This document shows positions 7,057 to 16,385 of a stretch of DNA of 16,385 nucleotides, piece after piece. The position numbers and the translations under genes are program-made. Location: the NCBI GenBank assembly GCA_007128755.1, contig SKWV01000312.1:1-16385 (forward strand), in the 5' to 3' direction. Within the stretch, counting starts at the first letter, position 1. Each line of letters begins with the position of its first letter. The notes beneath the pieces were generated by a model that saw nothing but the letters and a program-made list of their open reading frames with translations, had not been told where the DNA came from and made no database searches. Source of the DNA: Trueperaceae bacterium. GTDB lineage: Bacteria > Deinococcota > Deinococci > Deinococcales > Trueperaceae.

Positions 7057-8290
7057 CCTACGGAGGTTCCTGGCGGCGATCGTGCTCACGCTGCTCGTGG
7101 GAACGTCGCTCGCCGAGCCGCTCACGATCCGCGTGCAGGGCCCGACGGGCGACATCGCCCCGCAGGCCATCGCCGGGTTCAACGTCGGCCTCTCCATGCC
7201 GGTCGTCCTGCACCTCGAGGAGTTCGGCGCCCTCACCCTGCGCACGGTGCGCTACCCGCCCGGCAACGACGCCGACGACTACCCCTTGACGACCGACAGG
7301 ATGGACGCCTTCAAGGCGCAGTGGGGGTTCCTGGGCGAGCCCGACGTGCTGCTCGTGGCCAACTACTTCGACGGGCCCGAGCAGGCCGTGTTCACCGCCC
7401 GCTACTTCGAGGAGATCGGCGTGCCCATCGCCTATTGGGCCGTCGGCAACGAGCCCGACCTCTACCCGAGGAACCGGATGGACCCCACCTGGACGGTCGA
7501 GCTCTACTGTGAGCACTTCCGGCTCTTCGCCGACGCGCTCCGGAGCGTGCACCCCGACGCCGTGGTGACCGGCCCCGCCATCTCGAGCTCGCAGGACTAC
7601 CTCGCCGAGTTCGTGCGGCGCTGCGGCGACGTCGTCGACGTCCTCACCTGGCACGTCTACCCGACCGACGGCACCTGGGACGACGTGTCGGCCCTCGCCA
7701 CCTCGAGCTCCGTCGGGCAGCAGATCCGCCTCTTCCGCGAGTGGCTGCGCGATCCCGCCACCAACCCGCTGGGTCATGACCGCGACATCGGCCTCGCCAT
7801 CACCGAGTTCGGCCTGTCGTGGCGCACCACCAACTACCGTCACCTCGAAGACATCGTCGCGGCGCTGTGGCTCGCCGACGCGCTCGGCCAGATGGCCGTG
7901 GAGGGCCTCGACATGAGCCACTACTTCGCGCTCCAGGCGATGGGCGGTCACGGCCTCATCGACCGCGGCGGCTGGATCCGCCCCACGTACTACGTCTACG
8001 AGATGCTGGCCGACTTCTCGGGCGAGGCGCTCGCCGTCGACGGAGCGACCGACCTCGTCACCGCCTACGCCGCCCGCAACGAGCGCGGCACCCTCGTGCT
8101 GCTCGTGAACGGGTCGACCGACGACGTCGAGGTGGTGGTGGAGGGGCTGGGCGCCGGGGTGACGTTCGAGGTCGCCACGCTCGACGACGCCATCTACGAC
8201 GAGATCCTGGCGTACCGCCGCTCCACGCAGGATGCCGCGGAGCGTGTGCTCCTGCCGGCTCGCTCGATCGTGACGGTCCGCACCCCATGA
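7037..8290 (+). CDS. Exported clan GH-A glycosidase, family uncertain
   Basis: This 417-residue protein starts at a GTG inside the end of the GH3 gene, 9 nt after AGGAAGG (7021-7027). An in-phase ATG is not available nearby. Residues 1-26 form a signal peptide (RRFLAAIVLTLLVGTSLA), with likely cleavage before E27. The mature part looks like a retaining TIM-barrel hydrolase of clan GH-A. The presumed acid/base is E139 in WAVGNEPDLY and the presumed nucleophile is E257 in LAITEFGLSW, 118 residues apart. TWHVYPTDG lies between them. A C-terminal beta domain from about residue 330 (GTLVLLVNG, ending in ARSIVTV) resembles those of GH39, GH51 and GH79 enzymes. I cannot place it in one family. Context suggests a beta-glycan or arabinoxylan side-chain or backbone activity outside the cytoplasm. 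Confidence 0.75.
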   Translation: MTSPCHDLRRFLAAIVLTLLVGTSLAEPLTIRVQGPTGDIAPQAIAGFNVGLSMPVVLHLEEFGALTLRTVRYPPGNDADDYPLTTDRMDAFKAQWGFLGEPDVLLVANYFDGPEQAVFTARYFEEIGVPIAYWAVGNEPDLYPRNRMDPTWTVELYCEHFRLFADALRSVHPDAVVTGPAISSSQDYLAEFVRRCGDVVDVLTWHVYPTDGTWDDVSALATSSSVGQQIRLFREWLRDPATNPLGHDRDIGLAITEFGLSWRTTNYRHLEDIVAALWLADALGQMAVEGLDMSHYFALQAMGGHGLIDRGGWIRPTYYVYEMLADFSGEALAVDGATDLVTAYAARNERGTLVLLVNGSTDDVEVVVEGLGAGVTFEVATLDDAIYDEILAYRRSTQDAAERVLLPARSIVTVRTP

Positions 8291-8336
8291 GGCTCGCCCG
8301 GCCCCGCCGCACGGCGGTGGCCACCGGAGGATCACC

Positions 8337-9694
<1,358 letters not shown>

Positions 9695-9695
<1 letters not shown>

Positions 9696-10660
9696 TGGGT
9701 CGCCGCGATCTCCGGCGCCTGCTGCCGGCGCTGCTGACGGTGAGCCTCGCGCTCGCCGGGCACGGCTTCGGCGAGGCGCCACGCCCCCTCGCGGCCGGCG
9801 CCGACACGTTCCTCGGGAGCACGCTCAGCGCGCGCTTCGACGCGGCGTTCCCCCACTACTGGAACCAGGTTACGCCCGAGAACGCCGGCAAGTGGCTCTC
9901 CGTCGAGGCCGGGCGGGGCACCATGGTGTGGACCGTGCTGGACGGCATCTTCGCCTTCGCACGTCAGCACGACATGCCGGTCAAGCAGCACGCCTTCGTG
10001 TGGGGGCAGCAGGAGCCGCGCTGGGTCGCGGGCCTCCCGGCCGAGGAGCAGCGGTTCGCCGTCGACGAGTGGATGCGGCTGTTCGCCGAGCGCTACCCGG
10101 ACGTCGATATGATCGACGTCGTCAACGAGCCCCTGCATGCCCCGCCGTCCTACGTGGACGCCATCGGCGGCGCCGGCGACACCGGCTGGGACTGGGTCGT
10201 GTGGTCGTTCGAGCGTGCCCGAACCTACTTCCCCGACGCCGTACTGCTCATCAACGAGTACAACATCCTCTGCTGCGTGCCCCAGCGCGCGCGGTACGTC
10301 GAGCTGATCGAGATCCTGATGGAGCGGGGACTCATCGACGGCATCGGCGTGCAGGCCCATGGGCTCGAGCACGTCCCCGCCGAGGTGATCGCCGCGAGCT
10401 TGGACGCCTTGGCCGAGACGGGGCTGCCCATCTACGTGTCGGAGCTCGACCTGGAGTCGTCCGACGACGCGGCGCAACTCGAGATGTACCGGCGCGTGTT
10501 CCCCGTGCTGTGGGAGCACGAGGCGGTCGCCGGGGTCACGCTCTGGGGGTACCGCGCCGGCGACATCTGGAAGCGCAACGCCTACCTGGTCGACTGGTTC
10601 GACGAGGAGCGACCGGCGCTCGTGTGGTTGCGGTCGTACCTGGCCGATACGTCGCCTTAG
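9695..10660 (+). CDS. GH10 endo-1,4-beta-xylanase, exported
   Basis: This 321-residue protein consists of a signal peptide (about residues 1-28, RRDLRRLLPALLTVSLALAG) and one compact GH10 barrel without a binding module. Catalytic residues are the acid/base E145 (VVNEPLHAPP) and the nucleophile E250 (YVSELDL). The substrate motif ENAGKW is at 62-67 and H99 lies in KQHAFVWGQQEP. The second histidine of the common HTLVWHSQ motif is G104 here, a variant I believe occurs in one GH10 subgroup. It should cut xylan backbones in the periplasm or outside the cell. The ATG overlaps the GH1 stop; the GTG codon just before it is a possible alternative start. The frame is open further upstream only as a shadow of GH1. 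It is the last enzyme of the operon. A bulged GC hairpin (10676-10693) follows, without a T-run. Confidence 0.92.
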
Positions 10661-10738
10661 CCGGCAGGACGTCGCGGCAGGCTCCGCCGTGCCATCGTCC
10701 GGGACCACGTTCGTACGGGTGCACGAGAGGAGCCGGAC

Positions 10739-11248
10739 ATGAAGCTGACGGCACCACGGCTCGAACCGCGGCCCGAGCAGCCGTACGCCGGGATCCGTGT
10801 CGATCTCACCATGGACGATCTGCAGGCGGACATGGTCGTGCCGGGTCTCATCGCCGAGATCGAGGACTGGCTGACGCGCCACGGAGTCACGCCGGTCGGG
10901 CCACCGTTCATCAGGTATCACGTGATCGACATGGCGGCGTCGCTCGACGTCGAGGTCGCCTTCCCGACGGACGGTGTGGTGGCCGGCGATGGTCGCGTGG
11001 AGCCCGGCGCGCTCCCTGCGGGGCGCTACGCCGCGCTGGTCTACACGGGGATCGAGCATGGCGTGGCCGCGAACAGTGCGCTCATCGACTGGGCGGCCGA
11101 GCACGGCATCGCCTTCGACGACTACGGTTCGGAGCGGGGTCATGGGTTCAGGGGGAGGTACGAGACGTTCCTCACCGACCCGGCGGACGAGAGCGACCCC
11201 AGTCGCTGGCGCACCGAGGTGGCGATCCTCGTCGCCCCGTCTGCCTAG
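10739..11248 (+). CDS. GyrI-like small-molecule-binding domain protein
   Basis: This 169-residue cytoplasmic protein matches the GyrI/AraC effector-binding fold. Supporting segments are an opening KLTAPRLEPRPEQPYAGIR, a central PPFIRYHVID strand, PAGRYAALVYTG, and the closing TEVAILVAPS strand. The domain binds small ligands; in GyrI it binds gyrase, and in BmrR- or Rob-like regulators it senses drugs. There is no DNA-binding domain, so it stands alone. AGAGGAG at 10726-10732 is the ribosome binding site. It lies 78 bp after the xylanase stop with no clear promoter or terminator between, so it may be read from the sugar operon or independently. Any link to sugar use is unproven. It converges with the RtcB gene, ending 31 bp away. 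Confidence 0.8.
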   Translation: MKLTAPRLEPRPEQPYAGIRVDLTMDDLQADMVVPGLIAEIEDWLTRHGVTPVGPPFIRYHVIDMAASLDVEVAFPTDGVVAGDGRVEPGALPAGRYAALVYTGIEHGVAANSALIDWAAEHGIAFDDYGSERGHGFRGRYETFLTDPADESDPSRWRTEVAILVAPSA

Positions 11249-11279
11249 CTCCGCCGAGGCGTCGCAGCGCCCCTGCGTG

Positions 11280-12647
11280 TCATGCTCCCTTGAGCACGAG
11301 CACCGGGCGCAGGCGCTGCACCAGGCGGGCTACCCCCGGCTCCACCACGGCCCGGATGACCTCGTCGACGTCCTTGTAGGCCGCGTGGGCCTCGTCGAGC
11401 GGCACGTGGCGGAAGTTCGCCATCACGCCGCGCTCCTCGAGGTCAAGGTCCATCGCCGCCTGATCGAGCGTCTTCTTGGCCAGGCCGCGGCTCAGCACCC
11501 GGCCGGCGCCATGCGGGACGGATTCGCCCAAGCTCGAGGCGTTCGGGCCGGGAGCGAGCAGGTACGAGGCGGTGGACATGCTGCCGGGGATGAGCAGGGG
11601 GATGCCGCCCACGTCGTACGCGGGCGTCGCGCCCTTGCGTTGCCAGTACCGTCCGTCGCGACGCTCGATGAAGTTGTGCGGGATGTGGCCGAGGAACTCG
11701 GTCGCGTGCCCGCCGACGTGCTCGCTCACTACGGCCGTGGCGGCCCGCTGCACGACGACGTGGTTGTACGTCGCGTACTCGAGCATCGCCTGCTGGAACA
11801 TCAGGTAGAGCTCCCCGAGCGGCTCGTCGGCCGCCACGAAGAGCAACCCCTCGGGGCCGAGTGGGCCGGACCCCGTCGCCGTGAGGTCGTCGCGGATCCG
11901 GTCGAAGAAGTACCGGCTGCCGGCGGCGCCCAAGCCGCGCGAGCCGAAGTGCGCCATCACGTAGAGTTCACCGTCGTCGCCGAGCTGCACCTCGAGGAAG
12001 TGGTTGCCGCCGCCGATGGAGCCGATCTGTTGGAGCATGCGTGGAGTCGTCACCGCGTGCAAGATCGCCTCGAGCTCGACGAGCCGCTTGGGTGACGCCC
12101 AGGCGGGGAGCGGTGGGTGCGCCGCCACCCACGTCTTGTCGAAGCGGTGCCCGCCGGTCAGAATCTCCATCAACGCGTCGAAGCCGATCGGCGGCCCGTA
12201 GGGGACGCGCTGCCGGCGCCGGTCGACGACGACGACGCGCTCGAGCTCGTCGAGGACGGCCCGCCGCGCGCGCTTGTCGAGCGACCCGAAGCGATGGCCC
12301 GTGATGCGCGAGATCGACACGGAGCACGCGGGGTCGGGTCCGACCGTGTCGGGGTAGAGGTGGCAGGGCGAGACGCCGGTGAACCCGATCGGCACGCCGT
12401 AGCCCGGATGGAAGTCGGGCGTGACGATGACGCGCTCGAGGCCGGGCAGCGCGAGGGTGTGCTGGAGCTGTTCGAAGGCGAACGGCTCGACGGTCCGGAG
12501 GAGGCGCTCGCTGAGCAGTAGCGTGACGTCGACCGCGTCGTGTGGCAGCCGGTAGACGCCCTCGACCTGGGGCACGCGCTCGAGCGTGACGGCGCCCGCC
12601 GCGGTCTCGACGATCCTGCCGTCGTCGCGAGGTCGATCGGGCGTCAC
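11280..12647 (-). CDS. rtcB: RtcB-family RNA ligase, divergent subfamily
   Basis: RtcB joins RNA 2',3'-cyclic-phosphate (or 3'-phosphate) ends to 5'-OH ends using GTP and Mn2+, in RNA repair or tRNA splicing. The chosen start, GTG at 12647, gives 455 residues. It lies 9 nt after AGGAGG and 4 nt after the stop of the kinase gene. An ATG at 12683 would add 12 arginine-rich residues and overlap the kinase. The key residues are present: D105 and C108 (VGPDPACS), N215-H216 (GGGNHFLEV), H233 (AHFGSRGLG), H324 (IPHNF), the guanylylated histidine H379 (PHGAGR), and the C-terminal K453-G454. Wording differs from common RtcB: DPAC for D-x-x-C plus G, FGSRG for TGSRG, and P before HGAGR. It is therefore a subfamily member, probably active, with an unknown RNA target. 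Confidence 0.88.
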   Translation of the reverse strand: MTPDRPRDDGRIVETAAGAVTLERVPQVEGVYRLPHDAVDVTLLLSERLLRTVEPFAFEQLQHTLALPGLERVIVTPDFHPGYGVPIGFTGVSPCHLYPDTVGPDPACSVSISRITGHRFGSLDKRARRAVLDELERVVVVDRRRQRVPYGPPIGFDALMEILTGGHRFDKTWVAAHPPLPAWASPKRLVELEAILHAVTTPRMLQQIGSIGGGNHFLEVQLGDDGELYVMAHFGSRGLGAAGSRYFFDRIRDDLTATGSGPLGPEGLLFVAADEPLGELYLMFQQAMLEYATYNHVVVQRAATAVVSEHVGGHATEFLGHIPHNFIERRDGRYWQRKGATPAYDVGGIPLLIPGSMSTASYLLAPGPNASSLGESVPHGAGRVLSRGLAKKTLDQAAMDLDLEERGVMANFRHVPLDEAHAAYKDVDEVIRAVVEPGVARLVQRLRPVLVLKGA

Positions 12648-12651
12648 GTCG

Positions 12652-14289
12652 TCACACCTCCTGCTCCTGCGGGGCCTCGTCACCAGCGCCGCGGCGCTCC
12701 CAACCGAGGTGCACGAGCGTCTCCAGCACCTCGAGCATGGTGTCCTCCTCGGAGGCGTCGTCGGTGTCGACGACGACGTGGTGGGCGTCCTCGAGGGCGT
12801 CGGGTGGCGCGAAGCGCTCGCTCAGCCGCTCGAAGTCCTCCAGCCGAGCGTCCGAGATCACGTCGCTGGCGTCCGCACGCTGCCGCAGGCGGTCCCTGAG
12901 GACGGCGTCGGAGCCCGTCAGCTCGACGAAGAACCACCGGATGCCCTGCGGCGCCAGCGCGTCACGCAGGGCGTCGCGCTGGTGGCGGTCGCCGTACGTG
13001 GCGTCGAGCAGCACGCCGCGGCCGCTTCGCACGTGCGCGAGGGCGTCGCTTCGCATCGTCGCGTAGGTGCGCTCCGTCATGTGGCGCGCGTAGAGCCGCG
13101 ACCGTTCGGCCTCGCTCCCGCGCACGTGGAGCGGCACGCCCGCCGCCTCCTTGCGCACCCGGTCCGACGACACGCACGGCCACCCGAGGGCGTCGGCGAG
13201 CCGCTCGGCCTGCGTCGTCTTGCCGGTCCCGACGCGCCCCATGAACACGATGACGATCGGTTCGGAACCGGCCAGCGCGTAGCGGAGCGCCAGGCGGTAG
13301 TAGTGCCTGGCTCGCTCTCGGCTCGCCGCGCGCTCCGCGTCGGGGACCTCCGGCTGTTCGCTCCGCATGCCTTCGACCTTGGCCCGCACCAGCGCTCGGT
13401 AGCACTTGTAGAAGTCCATCAGCGCAGGCAGCTCCGGGTCGGCGAGGACCTGCGCCATCCGGTCGACCAGGTAGCGCGCCAGGTCGGGCCGCTCGTGCAT
13501 GTCCATGTCCATCGCCAGGAACGCGACGTCGTTCGCCACGTCGAGGTAGCGGAAGCGTTCGTTGAACTCGATGCAGTCGAAGATGCACAGCGAAGCGGGC
13601 GTGAGGTGCACGTGCGCCAGGTGCAGGTCGCCATGCCCGTCGACGATGTGACCGCCGGCGCGGCGGCGGGCGAGGAGCGACGCCATGTACTCGTAGAAGC
13701 CTCGGGTGAAGGTGCGGATCGCCCGGTGCGCAGGCCGCGAGACGAGGTCGCCGACCGCGTCCTCGGTCTGCGCGAAGTTCTCGTCGGTGTTGACCGCGAG
13801 CCGCTCGGTGCGTCCCCAGGCGGCGATCTCGGCAGAACGCGCTTGACCCGCGTAGAAGTCGCCGAGCTTCGCCACGATCCGGTCGACCTCGTTTCGCCCG
13901 ACCTGGGCGATCCGCTCGTCGAGGAAGGCGCCGTCCTCGAGCGCCCGCATCCTGAGGGCGTACTCGACCACCTTCTCGCCGGAGCCGAACCGGAGCGCCC
14001 CGCCGTCGAGGGCGATGGGCACCACCTGCTCGTACACCCCGGCGCAGAGGCGGGCGTTGAGGTCGATCTCGATCTCGCAGTAGCGCCGCCGCGCCTCGAG
14101 CGTCGAGAAGTCGAGGAACCCGAAGTCGACCGGCTTCTTCACCTTGTACGCGAAGGGCGGCACGATGGCGACGTACGAGATGTGCGTGTGGATCATCCGC
14201 ACGTGCTCGGGCCGGTGGGGGTACGAGGCCGGGTCCTCCAGGAAGGGCAGCAGGTCCGGATGCGACTCGCCTCGTCGCGCGTTCGCCAT
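12652..14289 (-). CDS. Fused aminoglycoside-phosphotransferase-like and P-loop kinase protein
   Basis: This 545-residue two-domain protein combines the COG2187 and COG0645 types. Residues about 1-335 form a protein-kinase-like APH domain: YKVKKP near 48-53 (ATP-binding lysine), catalytic loop HGDLH at 219-223, and metal-binding D238 in IFDCIEF. Residues about 343-530 form a P-loop domain with Walker A GRVGTGKTT at 351-359 and LLDATYGDR at 427-435, resembling gluconate-kinase-like or polynucleotide-kinase-like ATPases. The substrate is unknown; resistance to aminoglycosides should not be assumed. The ATG at 14289 has AGGAGG close upstream. It sits 29 nt after the protease gene and 4 nt before RtcB, so the three are probably co-transcribed. 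A role supplying or trimming RNA ends for RtcB is possible but only inferred. Confidence 0.85.
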   Translation of the reverse strand: MANARRGESHPDLLPFLEDPASYPHRPEHVRMIHTHISYVAIVPPFAYKVKKPVDFGFLDFSTLEARRRYCEIEIDLNARLCAGVYEQVVPIALDGGALRFGSGEKVVEYALRMRALEDGAFLDERIAQVGRNEVDRIVAKLGDFYAGQARSAEIAAWGRTERLAVNTDENFAQTEDAVGDLVSRPAHRAIRTFTRGFYEYMASLLARRRAGGHIVDGHGDLHLAHVHLTPASLCIFDCIEFNERFRYLDVANDVAFLAMDMDMHERPDLARYLVDRMAQVLADPELPALMDFYKCYRALVRAKVEGMRSEQPEVPDAERAASRERARHYYRLALRYALAGSEPIVIVFMGRVGTGKTTQAERLADALGWPCVSSDRVRKEAAGVPLHVRGSEAERSRLYARHMTERTYATMRSDALAHVRSGRGVLLDATYGDRHQRDALRDALAPQGIRWFFVELTGSDAVLRDRLRQRADASDVISDARLEDFERLSERFAPPDALEDAHHVVVDTDDASEEDTMLEVLETLVHLGWERRGAGDEAPQEQEV

Positions 14290-14318
14290 GGGCCACCTCC
14301 TCGGGACGTCCGGCCGCG

Positions 14319-16385
14319 TCAGGCCTCGGAGTCGCTGCGGGCCGCGAACTCGTGCCAGCGGTCGGCGAAGGCCTCCAGGCGCTTCTCGATGCGGTCGTTG
14401 AGGCTCCCTTCGGGATAGCGGCCGTCGGCGTCTCGCTCACCCATCGGCACGCCCATCATGAGCTCGGCGCCCTCGTCGACGTGCGAGATGGGGTAGACGT
14501 GGAAGTCGCCGGCGGCGACCGCGTCGATCACGTCGGCGCGCAGCGCCAGGTGCTTGACGTTGGCGGCGGGGATCAGGACGCCCTGATCGCCGCTCAGCCC
14601 GCGCGACGCGCAGAGGTCGAAGAACCCCTCGATCTTCTCGTTCACCCCGCCGATCGGCTGGATCTCGCCGTGCTGGTTCACCGAGCCGGTGGTGGCGAGC
14701 GCCTGCGCGACGGGCGCCTCGGCGATGGCCGACAGCAGGGCGTACAGCTCGGCGGAGGAGGCGCTGTCGCCCTCGACGCCGCGGTACGACTGCTCGAACA
14801 CCAAGCTCGCGGAGAGCGAGAGCGGGTGCATGGTGGCGTAGCGCGCACCCACGAAGCTCGTCAGGATGAGCACGCCCTTGGCGTGCAGCGGCCCGCCGAG
14901 CTCGACCTCGCGCTCGATGTCGATCACCTCGCCCTTGCCCATGCGCACGCGCGCGGTGATGCGGGTGGGGACGCCGAACGCGAAGGTACCGAGGTGGATC
15001 ACCGACAGCCCGTTGACCTGCCCGACCTTCGAGTCGGCGGTGTCGATGTAGATGGTACGGCGCAGCATCTCGTCCTGGATCCGCTCACGCAGCCGGTCGG
15101 CGCGGTACACCTGCTCGTCGATGGCCCGCTGCACGTCGCGCGCGGTGACGGCGCCGTTCCCGGAGACGCCGGCCCAGTAGTTGGCCTCGCGCAGGAGGTC
15201 GGCGAGGGTCGCGGCATGCGCCGAGAGCCGTTCGGCGTCGCCGGCCCGGCGCGCGCTCTGCTCGATCACCCGGGCGACGGCGGAGCGGTCGAAGGGGCGC
15301 AGCGTGTGGTGGTGGACCATGGACGCGATCAGCCTGGCGTAGTGCCGCTGGTTGTCGTCGGTGCGGTCGATCTGGTCGTCGAAGTCGGCCGTGACCTTGA
15401 ACAGCTCGAAGAACTCGGGGTCGAGTCGGCTGAGCAGGTAGTAGAGGAAGCGGTCGCCGAGGAGCACCACCTTGACGCGCATCGGCACGGGCTCGGGCTC
15501 GAGCGACATGGTGCTGATGAGCGTGTAGGCCTGTCCGGGCGACTCCGTCTTGAGCTTGCGCGCCTTGAGCGCTCGCTTGAGCCCGTCCCACGCGAACGGC
15601 TGCTGGAGGACCTTGAGCGCCTCGACGATCAGGTAGCCGCCGTTGGCTCGGTGCAGGGCGCCGGAACGGATCAAGGTGAAGTCCGTGGTGAGCGCGCCCA
15701 TGTGCGTGAGGTGCTCGATGCGCCCGAGGAGGTTCTGGTACGTCGGGTGGTCCTCGAAGACCACGGGGGCGCCCTCGTCCTCCCGCCGGTCGACGAGCAC
15801 GTTCACGCGGTAGCGACGCCAGAACGGCAGGTCGCCGACGGGTTGCGCCTGCATCGCCGCGGCCTTGAGCGGGTCGGCCATCTGCTGCTCCTGCGCCTTC
15901 AGGAGCCCCTGGGCGTTGTCGATGAGGTCCTCGCGTACGGCGGCGAGGTAGTCGAGCACGCCGGTGTGCTCCGCATACCGCTCGCGCAGCTCGTCGATGA
16001 GGTGGCCGATCGCCAGCTCGCTCACCTCGCGGTTGAGCTCACGCACCCGACTGCGACGCTCGCGCTCCCAGGAGGGCATCTCGGCGAGCGCCTTCTGCAG
16101 GTCCTTCTGCAGCGCCGCGATGTCGTCCTGGAGCCGTTGCTGATCGTCCTCGTCGAGTTGGCCGACGGCCTCGGGGTTGAGGGGTTCGCCGTCGCGGAGC
16201 GGCGTGAACATCATGCCCATCGGCGTCTGGACCATCGCGATGCCGCGCTCGCGCGCCCGCTCCTGGATCTCCTCGACGCGTTGCGCGGAGCGCTTCTTGA
16301 ACTCGTCCTCGACCGCGTGCAGGCGCGCCTGGTACTCCTCGGACTCGAACGCCGCCGGCAGCGAGGTCGTGACCTCCTCGACGAG
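14319..16385 (-). CDS. LonB-like ATP-dependent protease (COG1067), N-terminus cut by window edge
   Basis: The frame is open to the window edge, so 688 C-terminal residues are visible and an in-frame ATG at 16233-16235 is internal. The visible part begins with charged helices (about 1-170), the inserted coiled region of this family. The later AAA+ core follows, with HPTYQNLLGRIEH, TDFTLIRSGALH and ANGGYLIVEA (about 247-256). The Walker A motif should lie in the missing part. The C-terminal S16 protease domain holds the Ser-Lys dyad: S541 in EGDSASSAEL and K584 in GGVNEKIEGF, 43 residues apart as in Lon. It degrades damaged or regulatory proteins in the cytoplasm. The stop is followed after 29 nt by the kinase gene. 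The family is distinct from classical LonA, which lacks the long helical insertion. Confidence 0.92.
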   Translation of the reverse strand, partial: LVEEVTTSLPAAFESEEYQARLHAVEDEFKKRSAQRVEEIQERARERGIAMVQTPMGMMFTPLRDGEPLNPEAVGQLDEDDQQRLQDDIAALQKDLQKALAEMPSWERERRSRVRELNREVSELAIGHLIDELRERYAEHTGVLDYLAAVREDLIDNAQGLLKAQEQQMADPLKAAAMQAQPVGDLPFWRRYRVNVLVDRREDEGAPVVFEDHPTYQNLLGRIEHLTHMGALTTDFTLIRSGALHRANGGYLIVEALKVLQQPFAWDGLKRALKARKLKTESPGQAYTLISTMSLEPEPVPMRVKVVLLGDRFLYYLLSRLDPEFFELFKVTADFDDQIDRTDDNQRHYARLIASMVHHHTLRPFDRSAVARVIEQSARRAGDAERLSAHAATLADLLREANYWAGVSGNGAVTARDVQRAIDEQVYRADRLRERIQDEMLRRTIYIDTADSKVGQVNGLSVIHLGTFAFGVPTRITARVRMGKGEVIDIEREVELGGPLHAKGVLILTSFVGARYATMHPLSLSASLVFEQSYRGVEGDSASSAELYALLSAIAEAPVAQALATTGSVNQHGEIQPIGGVNEKIEGFFDLCASRGLSGDQGVLIPAANVKHLALRADVIDAVAAGDFHVYPISHVDEGAELMMGVPMGERDADGRYPEGSLNDRIEKRLEAFADRWHEFAARSDSEA

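Noticed and set aside
10676..10693. Hairpin after the xylanase gene as an operon terminator
   Set aside because: The stem has a bulge and there is no T-run, so termination here cannot be supported from sequence alone.
11263..11277. Hairpin CGCAG/CTGCG between the convergent GyrI-like and RtcB genes as a bidirectional terminator
   Set aside because: Only five base pairs and no T-run on either strand.
12652..14289. Aminoglycoside resistance gene
   Set aside because: The APH-like fold is shared by many small-molecule kinases, and fusion to a P-loop kinase is typical of the uncharacterised COG2187/COG0645 group, not of resistance enzymes.
12586..14418. 610-residue + strand frame opposite the kinase gene
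   Set aside because: No motif is visible and the opposite strand carries intact HGDLH and Walker A motifs, so this is an antisense shadow.

Overview
This is a GC-rich bacterial window. The best guess for its origin is Deinococcota, near Truepera. That rests on codon style, on a binding protein with a plain (non-lipobox) signal peptide of the kind common in Thermus, Deinococcus and Truepera, and on a Thermotoga-like GH3 enzyme. The assignment is an inference; no rRNA or marker gene confirms it. No phage, transposon, CRISPR array or obvious defence system is visible.

Left part (1-10660, + strand). A complete tRNA-Val(GAC) with encoded CCA is followed by an intrinsic terminator. A 345-bp control region comes next, holding two nearly identical LacI-type operators, each placed at the predicted transcription start of its own promoter. 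Downstream is a compact sugar-utilisation operon: a LacI-family repressor, a periplasmic sugar-binding protein, two CUT1-type ABC permeases, a cytoplasmic GH3 beta-xylosidase/beta-glucosidase, an exported clan GH-A glycosidase of uncertain family, a cytoplasmic GH1 beta-glucosidase and an exported GH10 xylanase. Gene junctions are tight (TGATG overlaps twice, a 20-nt overlap once). The two exceptions are a strong GNRA hairpin between binding protein and permease, and a 20-bp tandem duplication after the second permease. Exported enzymes would cut xylan or a related beta-glycan outside the cytoplasm, the ABC system would import oligosaccharides, and GH3 and GH1 would finish hydrolysis inside. 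No transporter ATPase gene is present, so a shared ATPase encoded elsewhere is implied.

Middle (10661-11279). A small GyrI-like ligand-binding protein lies on the + strand, convergent with the next block.

Right part (11280-16385, - strand). Three genes in a probable operon: a LonB-like ATP-dependent protease cut by the window edge, a fused aminoglycoside-phosphotransferase-like/P-loop kinase, and a divergent but catalytically complete RtcB RNA ligase. The kinase and RtcB genes are separated by 4 nt, with an RtcB GTG start behind a strong ribosome binding site. Protease, kinase and RNA ligase together suggest a stress or RNA-repair unit; this is the least-explained part of the window.
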